Assembly: GCA_029237695.1 (NCBI GenBank)
Contig: CM055271.1
Location: 87,730,507-87,794,506 of the forward strand
DNA: 64,000 nucleotides
Reading direction: 5' to 3'
Source: Conchocele bisecta
Lineage: Eukaryota; Mollusca; Bivalvia; Lucinida; Thyasiridae
Shown here: positions 57,001 to 64,000 of the stretch, one piece after another
How positions within the stretch are numbered: position 1 is the stretch's first letter
Layout: each line of letters begins with the position of its first letter
Translations under genes and position numbers: made by a program
The notes under the pieces: model-generated
What the model was told of the DNA's origin: nothing
What the model saw: the letters and a program-made list of their open reading frames with translations, nothing else
Databases searched by the model: none

Positions 57001-60000
57001 ACTATCACCGACACAAACATGTCTGATCTGTAACCGATTTCACCAACAGTGCAAAGTATACTTTTCTAGCAAAGTATACTTTGAGGGAGTAATCATTTAT
57101 TTTTCCCGAAATGCAGTATTTCATATAGCACTAACGACTGCATATATTTGATATTAAAAGTATGCAGAATTATTATACTGACTTTATTACCATTATCACA
57201 GCCAAAATGGCTGTGATAATGTAATAAATTCAGTATAATAAAAATTAATAAATTTATCCTAAAATTGAACATTTCTCCCTCAAAATATACTTTGCTAGAT
57301 AAGTATACTTTGCAATGTTGGTGAAATAGGCTACTGACATACTGCATCGTGAATTACCTATAGTCCTGCAAATTGTAATATTTATGTTTTCTCTATCCGG
57401 AACATATACACCAATTGCAGGGCGTGCATTCGAGTGCGTTACATAAGATTGCAACCGCAGTTATGTGTAGTTCATACGAGCGTACAATGCTGTATTAAAG
57501 GTACATGCCACTCAGTAGGCATAACATGTTCTTTATAGGAATTAAATTAGTGTATAATTTTGTCACTATTCCACCAGTTCTAAACAATACGAGTGCCTGC
57601 TATACATATACAATAATTTAGAAATATTTAATTTACTGATATTGACGCGCGGTGGTATCAGGCTATTTTCATATGCAAATGAGGCATGATATTTTACATT
57701 TATTTATACTAATTAAATGCGTCAACTGAAAAAAATAATATTTTCGACAAATTAATCAAGAAATAAATACAGGGAACAAATAGTAATGTCCGTTAACATT
57801 TTAAGGACACACGGTTATCGCCCCTGATATTAGTGTGTGAATTGACGTCTGATATAAAATGTATACTAATGCCAATCAATACGTGGGGTAATAGTGAATA
57901 AATGTTAATGTTGCCAGAAAATGTCTCGATGATGTCTCTGATCATAAGAACAGTTTGTGCCTACTGAGTGGGCATGTACATGTACCTTTTTAACCCTTTG
58001 AACCCGAAAGCCCGCTATAGCGGTTTATGCAAACAGTGCAGATCCAGTTGAGCCGGCTCGTAACGAGCCGTCTCATCAGGATCTGCACTTTTTGCAAGTA
58101 ATTTTCATATTTCTTAGAAAAAAAACACCCCCTTTTTCATAAATGGACGAATTTGAAAATCATTTTGTGACCATTGGATTGGTCGGAACATTAGCATATC
58201 ACAGTCCATTCCAGTTCCTAGGGGTGAAAGGGTTAACGCGCGAGTCATTACACATATAACACAGCTGTCAAAGTGGCGGTTGTGTGGGGCGACCACGAAT
58301 GATGTGAACATATAATAACAGATCTAACAAACAATACCGAGGACATAGAGAATAGTAGGTTAGTGCCACGAATGGGAAAAAATATCTGGCCTCGCCCATC
58401 CCGTTTCCGTGCCGTGCCATATAGTTTTCCCATTCACGGCACTAACCACCTACAAATTGCTTTAAAATGCAAAAATGTAACCCCAGTCACCGCAGATATT
58501 CATACGTGGTGATTAGGTCGTATTGACAAGATATCAAAAATGTTTCACGGCACCGTATTTCACGGCACACAAATAACAGACCTAACAAACAATACCGAGG
58601 ACAATAGTTTATATCCACCAGGGTGAACTCTCACACGCTACGTGCATGTATGATGTCGAGGTTTTACCCCCTGATATCGTGTTGCACGTGCAGTGGACCA
58701 TCAGGTGAATCTATTCAAAGCGCCACTACACCCCCACCGCCACCACACTGTACAAATACTCCCTGTACCAATCACACGTGCTTTTAGCGTGTCTTGTATG
58801 GTCAATTATTGTTTGTACATAAATGTAACGCCTTTCTAAGCTGTGTGAAGTTAGCAGATCGCAAATCAACAGTCAAATATAATGTGGAGTTGGCTGGAGA
58901 ACTGATAAGTAAACTTGTGTAGAAAACTTGAATGAATACAAGGTGCATGATCACGTGGTTATAACAACAACAACAACAACAGTTGCTGAAATCTTGCTCA
59001 CTCCAATGTAAGTATTATTTGATATTTTCCTTACTATGAAACGGATTTTGATGAAATATGGCGCAGCAAACGCGTCTTCATGAGCTGCATTTGGTCGTCC
59101 AGGGAGTTCGGCACAGACTTATGTCGTTTTTGCGAAGAATCGATTGTGTGTGACACGGAAATCGATTCTTCGCAAAAACGACATAAGTTTGGGCCAAAGT
59201 TACGTAATAAAGACAATACCAAAGAATACGTTCTTTGAATCGGATGGATTATGGAAGTTTTAGTACTTGTTGTGTGTTCTTAGTACCACGTGATCATACA
59301 CCTTTGAACAGCAGCTGGCTAGATTTAATGCACTGCTGGCTCTGCAATCGACATACACAAATGTATTTACAGTACAATGTAAATGTACAGTTGGCTAGTG
59401 CCAATACACAGTTGGTTCTGCAATCGACATTGAAACTTGTATTTTCAGTTCAATTTGAATTTACAGCTCGGTACTTCCAATGTACAGCTGGCTCTGCACT
59501 CGACATTCAAACTCGTATGTTTGGTTCAATCTGAATGTAGAGCTGTGTACTGCCAACGTTATTTCATGTTCACAATAATTGACCATCAAAGACACCCTGA
59601 AAGCACATGTGGCACCAATATCTACATATGCGACTATTCACAAGCTTGGGTTCCTGACAAATATACATGTATGTCATGCGCACATGTTCAGGCCCGTAAC
59701 CACATGTACTTTGTGGTATGAACGACAGATGCCATTTCAAATCATACTCGATTTTACTCCCATAGTATATATCTACAAGGTAGGACATTCGCCATCTTTT
59801 CAACCAACGGAAGTGGATTAATTACCTTGATCCCGGCTCGCCAAATCAGTAATTGTAACGCCAGAGAAGGTCCCGGCCTTCTCGCGCGTTACAATTACTA
59901 AATTAGCGAGCCGGGCCCAAGGTACACTAGCACCACTTCCGTTGGTTGAAAATATGGCGAGTGTCCTACCTTCTAGATATTCAATATCAGAGTAAAAATC

Positions 60001-62525
60001 AGTATGATGTAAAGAGCGTATTGCGGTCCATACCACAAAGTGTCTATGCCCGTAACCAGTCGTCTCGTCTGGGATTTCCCAGATAGTGTTAGTTTCTGTG
60101 CATTCAATTGTTTGCGACATTGTTATTTCCCCATAGACAGTGGGGTCAGCGTGTAAGTGCACACACGAACGAACTCGACAGGTTGGAACCAACCTGTCGT
60201 GTTCGTTCGTGTGTGCACTTACACGCTGGAACCAACCTGTCGTGTTCGTTCGTGTGTGCACTTACACGCTGACCCCACTGTACCCAACACCATTTTCGCC
60301 TTGTCTGATTTTAGGTCTGGCTACGGGCCTGATTTTGTCCTTTGGAACAAGTCTTCTTGATCGATCGATCACACAATAAGCTTGCTTCCAATCCAATCCA
60401 ATTTGTATAGTACTGTATATAGTAACATTGACATTGACAATGAACTTGTAAACAATATGCAAATAAAATATGTTTAAACTAATATTTGCGACCGTGGTTA
60501 TACTTTCTGAGTTTGTAATCGAAAGTAATGCTTGAAATAATGACGTTTGTTTCGCCGAAGCTGAATGGTACTCATGACAAATTATGAGAACGAACTGGAG
60601 AAGTTTTATATTTGTGACTGTGACTGGAGAAATTGGGCTTATGGTGTTGGCGACCAATGCAGATCCAGATCAGCCTGTGCATCCGCACAGTCTGATCAGG
60701 ATCTGCACTGTTCGCCATTTCATCAATGGAATACATGTCATGCTTCTAGCAGGCAATACATACTCAGCGACAAAAGAAACCGTACAGTCCAATGATAATG
60801 GCTTATATGAGTGAAGAGGAGAGGTATATAATAGCAACGCGAAATATTGTATGCAATAACCATATTTCGTTCATGTTGTAAGTCATCAGCATGTGACGTA
60901 GATTTTGAATACAGATGTTAAACAGTAATCATGCACATGTTTTCGACTGAATACAGTAGATCCAAACGCTATGCCGTCATTTACCTGATGCCGTTGATCA
61001 TTATCTCGGCACTGCATGTTGGATTATCATGTTACTTCTTGTTTGTATTCGGTTATCTCCAGGCAATCTCAACCCGCAATCAAACAGTTTGATTGACTGA
61101 GTCTGAGCTGTAGCACAGCTCAGACTCAGTCAATCAAGCTGCTTGATTTCAAACACAATGGTATTTTGACATACAAATAAATTCAAATATTGGTAAAATT
61201 AGCAGAACAGAACAGAAATTTAATTTGAGAATGGATTAGTCTCGGGCCACTCACAGGTGGCATAAGAGACAAACAGTACACGTTTGAAAAAAACAATTGG
61301 GACCTCGGCTGCGAAAAGGAACCCCACGACACATGTGACCAACGTAGCCCCAGACCTGCCTGCACATTGGCACAGTCCGTTCGGGGCCTACGCTATTGCC
61401 ATTCAGCTCAGAGTAGCGGTTGGATATAAAACATGGAATAACGTCTGCTTATCTTGGAGCGTTGACAGATCATTTAGTCGCTGTTACTGTCCATTATCTT
61501 GATTTATGGACAACAAGCTATGTAGAGCACAATGGAACTCGTCGACCGCTTAATGCGCATAATGTGTGTCGGAGTTGTCATAAAACCACCGGTATTTTCT
61601 GCATAGTTTTATTCCGGAGTACATAAATAGTCGCCACCCTGACCGTCTGTTCGTCCGTCCGTCTCTATCCGATATTTCGGCTACCTACTACATGTAACTC
61701 TGATACCGTAAGTCGGAATGTCGTAACAATTTTAATGTGTGTCGGAGTTGTCATAAAACCACCCGTATTTTCTACATATTTGTATGTGTTTCGGGGTATT
61801 TACGGAAACTCGTAAATTTTGTAAATATTTTTCATGAAATATCGGACATGTTCTTAGGTACAAAATCACATGGTGTGTCTCATATATCGATAATTCACTT
61901 TGTTGATGGCGGACAATAATAAGGAGACCTTGGAGACAATTCTAATGAAATACCAAGATGCGTTTTCATGGGAAAATAAGAAAATATACTATATTTGTGG
62001 TCTGTTTATTGTTTTCTGTAGCATGATACAGATACTACAAATCTTTCATTGCTTTTTGATACTCAGTTACTACTTCTGATTTCAATTGGGGTTTTGGCAA
62101 GTTTAATTGGGTATTTACGCAAATACCCATCTTATCTGGAGCTCTGATGCTTGACACGCCATGTGATTTTGTCCCTTCAGACATCTGCGTAAGTTCATGA
62201 AACACATTTACGAAATTTACAATATTTTTCATAAATTAAGTCAAAAGTTGACAAAATATTCAGAGTACATGCCGAATATTCCGCATGTACTCTGAAAATG
62301 TTGTCAACTTTTGACGCCATTTACAGAAAATATTGTAAATTTTGTAAACGTATTTGACGAAATTACGCAGATTTCCGAAGGTACAAAATCACATGGCGTG
62401 TCTCATACAGATATTACAACTGCCACCGACTGGAAAAGACCCGACGACGGGTGGCCATCGTTACTATACAGAGGATGTTCCGGGGCTGGTACACCCGCAC
62501 TCTCCTCAAGAAGTTGAAGAAACAG
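45703..62525 (+). CDS. IQ-motif protein, unidentified (six exons; 3' end beyond the window)
   Basis: Six exons (45703-45858, 46908-47082, 48309-48417, 49429-49695, 52436-52501, 62411-62525) join without a frame break to give 296 residues. The protein is basic and hydrophilic, with no signal peptide or membrane segment. The last exon carries a canonical IQ motif, IQxxxRGxxxR, at residues 277-287 (VTIQRMFRGWYTRTLLKKLK), preceded by a basic run. IQ motifs bind calmodulin or related EF-hand proteins, which is the only function I can propose. Residues around 145-180 contain WFWEDDFLIWQNGSREKYLE. I could not match the rest to a named IQ protein. The ATG at 45703 is provisional, because TCTTTAACTCAAACAG within it could instead be an acceptor. 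Joining exon 6 across a 9.9-kb intron rests on phase and context. The CAG|GTACAG end shows that further exons are expected. Confidence 0.65.
45974..46215. mobile_element. hAT-like MITE with 8-bp target duplication
   Basis: ACGGAAGCCCATTAGGGCCA to TGGCCCTAATGGGCTTCCGT, flanked by AGGGTGGT at 45966-45973 and 46216-46223. The interior is six or so copies of a 21-bp TTTTCTTGAATTTTCAAGATC unit. An 8-bp duplication is the hAT pattern. Confidence 0.85.
46290..46385. repeat. Family M hairpin
   Basis: GACTGAGCCTGAGCTGTGCT mirrored, with CAAGCAGCTTGACTGAC / AATCAAACTGCTTGA arms. A second copy is at 61060-61152. Confidence 0.75.
46471..46790. repeat. Family D variant, left half
   Basis: CTGTCTGTTCCACGTTTTGC, then GATGAAACTCCATCAAACAT and the ACTAAGAAAACAACAGTTAG part. 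No right end. Confidence 0.5.
46908..47082 (+). CDS. IQ-gene exon 2
   Basis: Acceptor TTGTCTTTTTGTTGCAG. It reads PVPQKSQSAELRKSRELHER then RVFESRSDALDYRQLARLTR, a charged, probably helical stretch. The donor ATTA|GTGCGT is non-optimal but gives the right phase for exon 3. Confidence 0.7.
47333..47610. repeat. Family E, diverged copy
   Basis: ATGAAACACGTGATATATGT to TGGTTTGTCTCATAATAT, with inner TTTACAGAACATAATTTATC. The arms are clearly diverged. Confidence 0.55.
47664..47766. mobile_element. Family N hairpin MITE
   Basis: Perfect inverted repeat TACAGTGGGGTCAGCGTGTA around GTTGGAACCAAC, with TA-type ends. A more complex copy is at 60136-60281. Confidence 0.8.
47800..48090. repeat. Family G palindrome
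   Basis: GAATGATAGGTTAGTGCCGT, the GGGATGGGCGAGGCTCTGCC centre, GGCACTAACCTACTATTCTA, then GTGTTTCACTGCACACGGGA. Confidence 0.65.
48085..48275 (-). repeat. Family P-like repeat, diverged
   Basis: GTTTTGTGACCACTATAGCT, a CTTGTTAGAAGCATGACAGG block and the ATAAGCCCCATTTCTTCGAT terminus. Confidence 0.5.
48309..48417 (+). CDS. IQ-gene exon 3
   Basis: Acceptor after a T run (TTTTTTTTTCAG), donor CAG|GTACGT. It reads LYYDGMLPSNVDKTKVAIKS then RRYVSNSKYGDIYEL. Split codons fit exons 2 and 4. Confidence 0.75.
48593..48823. mobile_element. Family F MITE
   Basis: TAACCCTTTGAACCCCGCTA to CCAGTTGAAAGGGTTAA, with the GCCGGCTCGTAACGAGCCG hairpin. Confidence 0.75.
49003..49324. mobile_element. hAT-like MITE with 8-bp target duplication
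   Basis: ATGGAACGCCAAATCTAC to AGAGTTGGCGTTCCAT, flanked by AGTGAAGT at 48995-49002 and 49325-49332. The interior is repeated CTAGCTCTAAATAATTA units in both orientations, giving one large foldback. Confidence 0.85.
49429..49695 (+). CDS. IQ-gene exon 4
   Basis: Acceptor ACACTTGCAG, donor AAG|GTGAAT, 89 codons. It reads QRQPTKSKSTPPKTTWFWED then DFLIWQNGSREKYLEKIAST, and a Ser/Pro-rich end (SSIPGSISTGDSPQLSPAGT). The tryptophan-rich segment is the most distinctive part of the protein. Confidence 0.75.
49753..50304. mobile_element. Family D palindromic MITE
   Basis: AGTCTGTTTCACGAAAGCTG to CAGCTTTCGTGAAACAGACA, with AAGAATGAGCCTTCTTTTTA inner arms and centre CATGAAGATG. Confidence 0.78.
50600..50860. 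repeat. Compound palindrome
   Basis: GCATGGAATATATCCTGGCC, ACCAAAACAATAGACCACGT and its mirror, then a third half-copy (GCCATTACGCACAACGAAAA) to the right. Confidence 0.6.
51003..51170. repeat. G-run with palindrome
   Basis: CAGGGGCGGATCCAGCATTT starts like family H, then a G run of about 30, then a palindrome of AACTCTTGCAATCTACTCCC around GTCGTACGTAGAC. Confidence 0.55.
51413..51878. mobile_element. Family H element
   Basis: CAGGCGCGGATCCAGGATTT to CTGAATCCGCCCATG, with G runs, the ATATTATCGAACGAGC hairpin and C runs. No clear 5-bp duplication at this copy. Confidence 0.7.
51997..52243. mobile_element. Family F MITE (TTAA-bounded)
   Basis: TTAACCCTTTCAACCCTAAG to TTCGGGTTCAAAGGGTTAA, with the full GAGACGGCTCGTTACGAGCC hairpin. 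This is the best-preserved F copy. Confidence 0.82.
52250..52320. repeat. P-type hairpin variant
   Basis: GCAAACAGTGTAGACTCAGA and CTAATCTGTGTCTACTCTGT with a GCACATGTGTGC centre. Same plan as P and F hairpins, with changes on both arms. Confidence 0.5.
52436..52501 (+). CDS. IQ-gene exon 5
   Basis: Acceptor TCATTTATCTGCAG, donor GC|GTAAGT. Short: R-PGRLQSIRDPVKHSRPSAEIY. Split codons fit both neighbours. Confidence 0.65.
52521..52696. repeat. Family C, degenerate copy
   Basis: TTAACCTTACAATGCTG to CGTTCAAAGGATTAATTAA, with GTCGTCTGCTGTTTGGG / AACATCAGCCGAC arms. The central palindrome is largely lost. Confidence 0.45.
52804..53336 (-). CDS. TRIM-like gene exon 2 (propeller, C-terminus)
   Basis: Begins MRCRGIAHSNGELFVACGG after the intron and ends KVYKLQEAEDNL with TAA at 52806-52804. 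The 1.1-kb intron between the exons holds a Tigger-like hairpin and family E remnants. Confidence 0.85.
52804..55969 (-). CDS. TRIM-like protein: two B-boxes, coiled coil, beta-propeller; no RING
   Basis: Two exons on the minus strand (55969-54460 and 53336-52804; donor G|GTACGT, acceptor ACTTTATTTGCAG) give 680 residues. Residues 1-120 are acidic and low in structure, with no RING finger. C124, C127, C140, C143, C148, C151, H155 and H164/165 form a first B-box. C191, H194, C203, H206, C211, C214 and H219/220 form a second. Residues about 235-345 are a charged coiled coil. From about 420 to the end, repeated short strands with VLDDGRVLLTDW, GSLLYVTDDDKGVLKV and GVYVTGYDSNNVV look like an NHL/YVTN-type propeller. 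Such proteins are numerous in bivalves and may act as scaffolds or regulators in innate immunity; without a RING, ligase activity is not expected. M22 (MATVQENGVDES, at 55906) is an alternative start. The gene lies antisense inside an intron of the IQ gene. Confidence 0.88.
53694..53759. mobile_element. pogo/Tigger-like hairpin MITE
   Basis: TACAGTGAAACATCTCTAAA to TTTAGAGAGGTTTCACTGTA around CCCTGGGACAGGG; it lies in the TRIM-like intron. Confidence 0.7.
53971..54146. repeat. Family E, right-truncated
   Basis: AAGACACGCCATGTGATTTT, GAATTATATTCTGCATGTAC centre, TTGTTAACTTTTGACGGC. A second E-like remnant runs at 54318-54455, up to the exon 1 donor. Confidence 0.6.
54460..55969 (-). CDS. TRIM-like gene exon 1 (B-boxes, coiled coil, propeller start)
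   Basis: Encodes residues 1-503 and the first base of G504, ending RKFDIG. An upstream 5'-UTR exon is possible but not visible. Confidence 0.85.
55970..57027. other. Upstream region of the TRIM-like gene, no gene recognised
   Basis: AT-rich, free of the repeat families seen elsewhere, so it may hold the promoter and 5'-UTR. A 105-codon open frame on the minus strand (56577-56260) shows no domain. No clear TATA box or transcription start could be assigned. Confidence 0.4.
57028..57334. mobile_element. Family A MITE, complete
   Basis: TGTAACCGATTTCACCAACA to TTGGTGAAATAGGCTACTG, with both TATACTTTG arms and the CACAGCCAAAATGGCTGTG centre. Confidence 0.8.
57335..57989. other. Gene-free stretch
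   Basis: No coding frame. The segment 57645-57790 (GGTGGTATCAGGCTATTTTC, CATATGCAAATGAGGCATGA) matches 48530-48590, and AATAGTAATGTCCGTTAACA also occurs at 51283, so dispersed-repeat fragments are present. Confidence 0.45.
57990..58236. mobile_element. Family F MITE (TTAA-bounded)
   Basis: TTAACCCTTTGAACCCGAAA to TAGGGGTGAAAGGGTTAA, opposite orientation to the 51997 copy. Confidence 0.8.
58340..58572. repeat. Family G palindrome, shortened
   Basis: GAATAGTAGGTTAGTGCCAC, CCTCGCCCATCCCGTTTCCG, GGCACTAACCACCTACAAAT, ATTTCACGGCACA. Part of the left arm is deleted. Confidence 0.6.
58573..58934. other. No recognised feature
   Basis: Unique-looking sequence with no exon-like stretch. Confidence 0.4.
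58935..59300. mobile_element. Family Q foldback
   Basis: AAGGTGCATGATCACGTGGT, ACAACAACAACAAC, ATGAAATATGGCGCAGCAAA, centre GCGAAGAATCG...CGATTCTTCGC, ending GTACCACGTGATCATACACC. Confidence 0.65.
59320..59550 (+). repeat. ~76-bp tandem repeat, three copies
   Basis: TCTGCAATCGACAT recurs at 59341, 59416 and (TCTGCACTCGACAT) 59493, each followed by a CAGTTCAATTTGAATTTACA-like block. Confidence 0.75.
59575..60125. repeat. Large diverged foldback with a coding-like right arm
   Basis: Arms pair GGTAGGACATTCGCCATCTT, CAACCAACGGAAGTGG and CCCGGCTCGCCAAATCAGTA with mirrored right-arm sequence around CCTTCTCGCGCG. On the minus strand the right arm is open and reads IECTETNTIWEIPDETTGYG then HRHFVVWTAIRSLHHTDFYS. 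The left arm is not open in the same sense. Confidence 0.6.
60136..60281. mobile_element. Family N hairpin, extended copy
   Basis: ACAGTGGGGTCAGCGTGTAA to TTACACGCTGACCCCACTGT. The right arm is present twice in tandem (two ACCAACCTGTCGTGTTCG blocks). Confidence 0.8.
60605..60795 (+). repeat. Family P hairpin repeat
   Basis: TGTGACTGTGACTGGAGAAA, GCGACCAATGCAGATCCAG, GCATCCGCACAGTCTGATCA, TTCGCCATTTCATCAATGGA, CTTCTAGCAGGCAATAC. Confidence 0.75.
60796..61059. other. No recognised feature
   Basis: No repeat family or exon-like stretch seen. Confidence 0.4.
61060..61152. repeat. Family M hairpin
   Basis: GATTGACTGAGTCTGAGCTG mirrored, with CAATCAAACAG / CAATCAAGCTGCTTGATTTC arms. Confidence 0.75.
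61153..61789. other. Gene-free stretch
   Basis: A diverged P-type hairpin at about 61335-61395 (GACCAACGTAGCCCCAGACC ... CGGGGCCTACGCT), plus a repeated GTGTGTCGGAGTTGTCATAA at 61561 and 61736. No supported exon. Confidence 0.45.
61790..61882. repeat. Family E, right end only
   Basis: TAAATTTTGTAAATATTTTT, then GGTACAAAATCACATGGTGT and GTCTCATATATCG. Confidence 0.6.
62150..62406. mobile_element. Family E MITE forming the 3' end of an intron
   Basis: TTGACACGCCATGTGATTTT to CAAAATCACATGGCGTGTCT(CATA), centre GCCGAATATTCCGC. The acceptor of the IQ exon follows within a few bases of its end. Confidence 0.75.
62411..62525 (+). CDS. IQ-gene exon 6 with the IQ motif
   Basis: Acceptor GTCTCATACAG, donor CAG|GTACAG. 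It reads YYNCHRLEKTRRRVAIVTIQ then RMFRGWYTRTLLKKLKKQ: a complete IQxxxRGxxxR motif in a basic helix. The open frame and donor support a real exon; membership of the same gene rests on phase. Confidence 0.7.
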
Positions 62526-63765
62526 GTACAGTACAACCTCTCTACAACAGTCACCTGTCTATAACAACCACATCGCTACAACAGCAACCTCCATACAACA
62601 ACAACCTCTCTATGACAGCAACCTCTACAGCAACCTCTCTATGACAGCAACCTGTCTACAACAACCCAGCTCTCTACAGCAGCCACCTCCCTACAACAGT
62701 TACCTCTCTATAACAGCCACAGCTCTACAACAGACACCTCTCTAAACAACCATCAGCAGCCACCTCCCTACAACAGCCACCTCCCTACAACAGCCACCTC
62801 TCTACGACAGCAGCATCTCTACAACAGTCACATCTATACAACAGCACCTCTCTAAACAATCATCTCTCTACAACAGTCACCTCTCTACAACCCACCTATC
62901 TACAACAGCCACCTCTATACGACAACCACCTCTCTACAATAACCACATATCTACAACCCACCTCTATATACGACAGGAGTAACCACCTCTATACAACATC
63001 CACCTCTCTCCAACAGCCACATCCCTCCCTACAACAGACACCTCTCTACAACAGCCACCTCTCTACAACAGCCACATATATACGGCAAACACCTCTCTAC
63101 AATAGCCACCTCTGTACGACAGCCACCTTCCTACAACATCCACCTCTCTACAAGAGCCACCTCTTTACAACAATCACCTCTCTACCACCCACCTATCTAC
63201 AACAGTCACCTCTCTACAAGAGCCACCTCTTTACAACAATCACCTCTCTACAACCCACCTATCTACAACAGTCACCTCTCTACAACCCACCTATCTACAA
63301 CAGTCACCTCTCTACAACCCACCTATCTACAACAGTCACCTCTCTACAACCCACCTATCTACAACAGCCACCTCTATACGACAACCACCTCTCTACAATA
63401 ACCACATATCTACAACCCACCTCTATATACGACAGGAGTAACCACCTCTATACAACATCCACCTCTCTCCAACAGCCACATCCCTCCCTACAACAGACAC
63501 CTCTCTACAACAGCCACCTCTCTACAACAGCCACATATATACGGCAAACACCTCTCTACAATAGCCACCTCTGTACGACAGCCACCTTCCTACAACATCC
63601 ACCTCTCTACAAGAGCCACCTCTTTACAACAATCACCTCTCTACCACAAACACATCTCTACAACAACCCACCTCTCTACAACAGCCACATATCTACAACC
63701 CACCTCTATACATTTATTACAACATCCACATCTATACAACCCACCTCTACAACAGCCACCCATGG
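62526..63765. repeat. ~17-bp CCACCTCTCTACAACAG minisatellite with a 459-bp segmental repeat
   Basis: Degenerate CCACCTCTCTACAACAG units start directly after the exon donor. The block from about 62887 to 63188 recurs almost exactly at 63346-63647 (offset 459), showing large-unit duplication. Confidence 0.9.
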
Positions 63766-63930
63766 GACAAAACAGAAGTGGCTGTTGTAGCGAGGTTAAG
63801 TATAGTGGCTATTCATTTTCCGTTTTGGATAGAAAATAGCGGCTGTTACATAGAGGTAGTTGTTGTAGAGAGGTGGCTATTGTATGGAGTTGGCTGTTGT
63901 AGGGAGGTGCAATTTGTAGACAGTTGTCCT
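63766..63930. repeat. Same minisatellite in inverted orientation
   Basis: GTGGCTGTTGTAGCGAGGTT and GTAGAGAGGTGGCTATTG are the reverse complement of the preceding units, so the array forms a large inverted repeat with its turn at about 63770. Confidence 0.8.
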
Positions 63931-64000
63931 TTTGGGATATAAAGTACATATCGGCAGTTACAGAGAGGGGGGAGGAAGATGGCCGTTCTGGGAGTTACGA

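Noticed and set aside
1..64000. Autonomous transposon or retroelement genes
   Set aside because: No frame of adequate length shows transposase, integrase or reverse-transcriptase motifs; all elements look non-autonomous.

Overview
The window is animal nuclear DNA. Genes are split by introns with GT..AG borders, coding density is very low, and most of the sequence is short non-autonomous transposable elements, palindromes and minisatellites. A mollusc, probably a bivalve, is the best guess. The grounds are a SINE-like repeat ending in a CAAA-rich tail after a 'GTTGATAGGCCGTTAAAC' block, the abundant GACCTTGACC-type repeats, and a RING-less two-B-box/beta-propeller TRIM-like gene of the kind expanded in bivalves. 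This is inference; the species is not identified.

Genes. (1) + strand, 2693-17206: the last five exons of an SLC7 light-chain amino acid transporter, closest to b(0,+)-type (SLC7A9-like) by its C-terminal tail; the 5' exons lie left of the window. Its last intron holds a 6.1-kb array of about 150 copies of a 41-bp unit. The start of its terminal exon is present three times in tandem. (2) + strand, 45703-62525: six phase-compatible exons (296 residues) of an unidentified IQ-motif protein that probably continues to the right. (3) - strand, 55969-52804: a complete two-exon gene for a 680-residue B-box/coiled-coil/beta-propeller protein, lying antisense inside the last long intron of gene 2. No rRNA, tRNA or other RNA gene was seen, and no transposase or reverse-transcriptase reading frame: all mobile DNA here is non-autonomous.

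Layout. 1-2.7 kb: nested elements, then the first transporter exon. 2.7-17.2 kb: transporter exons separated by palindromic elements and the 41-bp array. 17.2-45.4 kb: no convincing gene; nested SINE/MITE insertions and tandem arrays of 35, 36/39, 45, 46, 78, about 85 and about 140 bp. 45.7-52.5 kb: five IQ-gene exons among further elements. 52.8-56 kb: TRIM-like gene. 56-62.4 kb: elements and one foldback with a coding-like arm. 62.4 kb: IQ exon, then a short-unit array that reverses strand at about 63.77 kb.

Repeat families named here (letters are mine): A = ~300-bp palindrome with TATACTTTGC near its ends; B = ~360-bp element with an ATTCCAGCA end and a hairpin end; C, F and J = TTAA-bounded palindromes (piggyBac-like); D = TCTGTTTCACGAAA-ended palindrome; E = GAGACACGCCATG-ended palindrome; G = AGTAGGTTAGTGCCGTGAAT palindrome; H = element with a GGCGCGGATCCAGG end, G/C homopolymers and 5-bp target duplications; I = SINE-like; K, L, M, N, Q = smaller hairpins; P = dispersed hairpin repeat with a GATCCAGATCAGCC stem.
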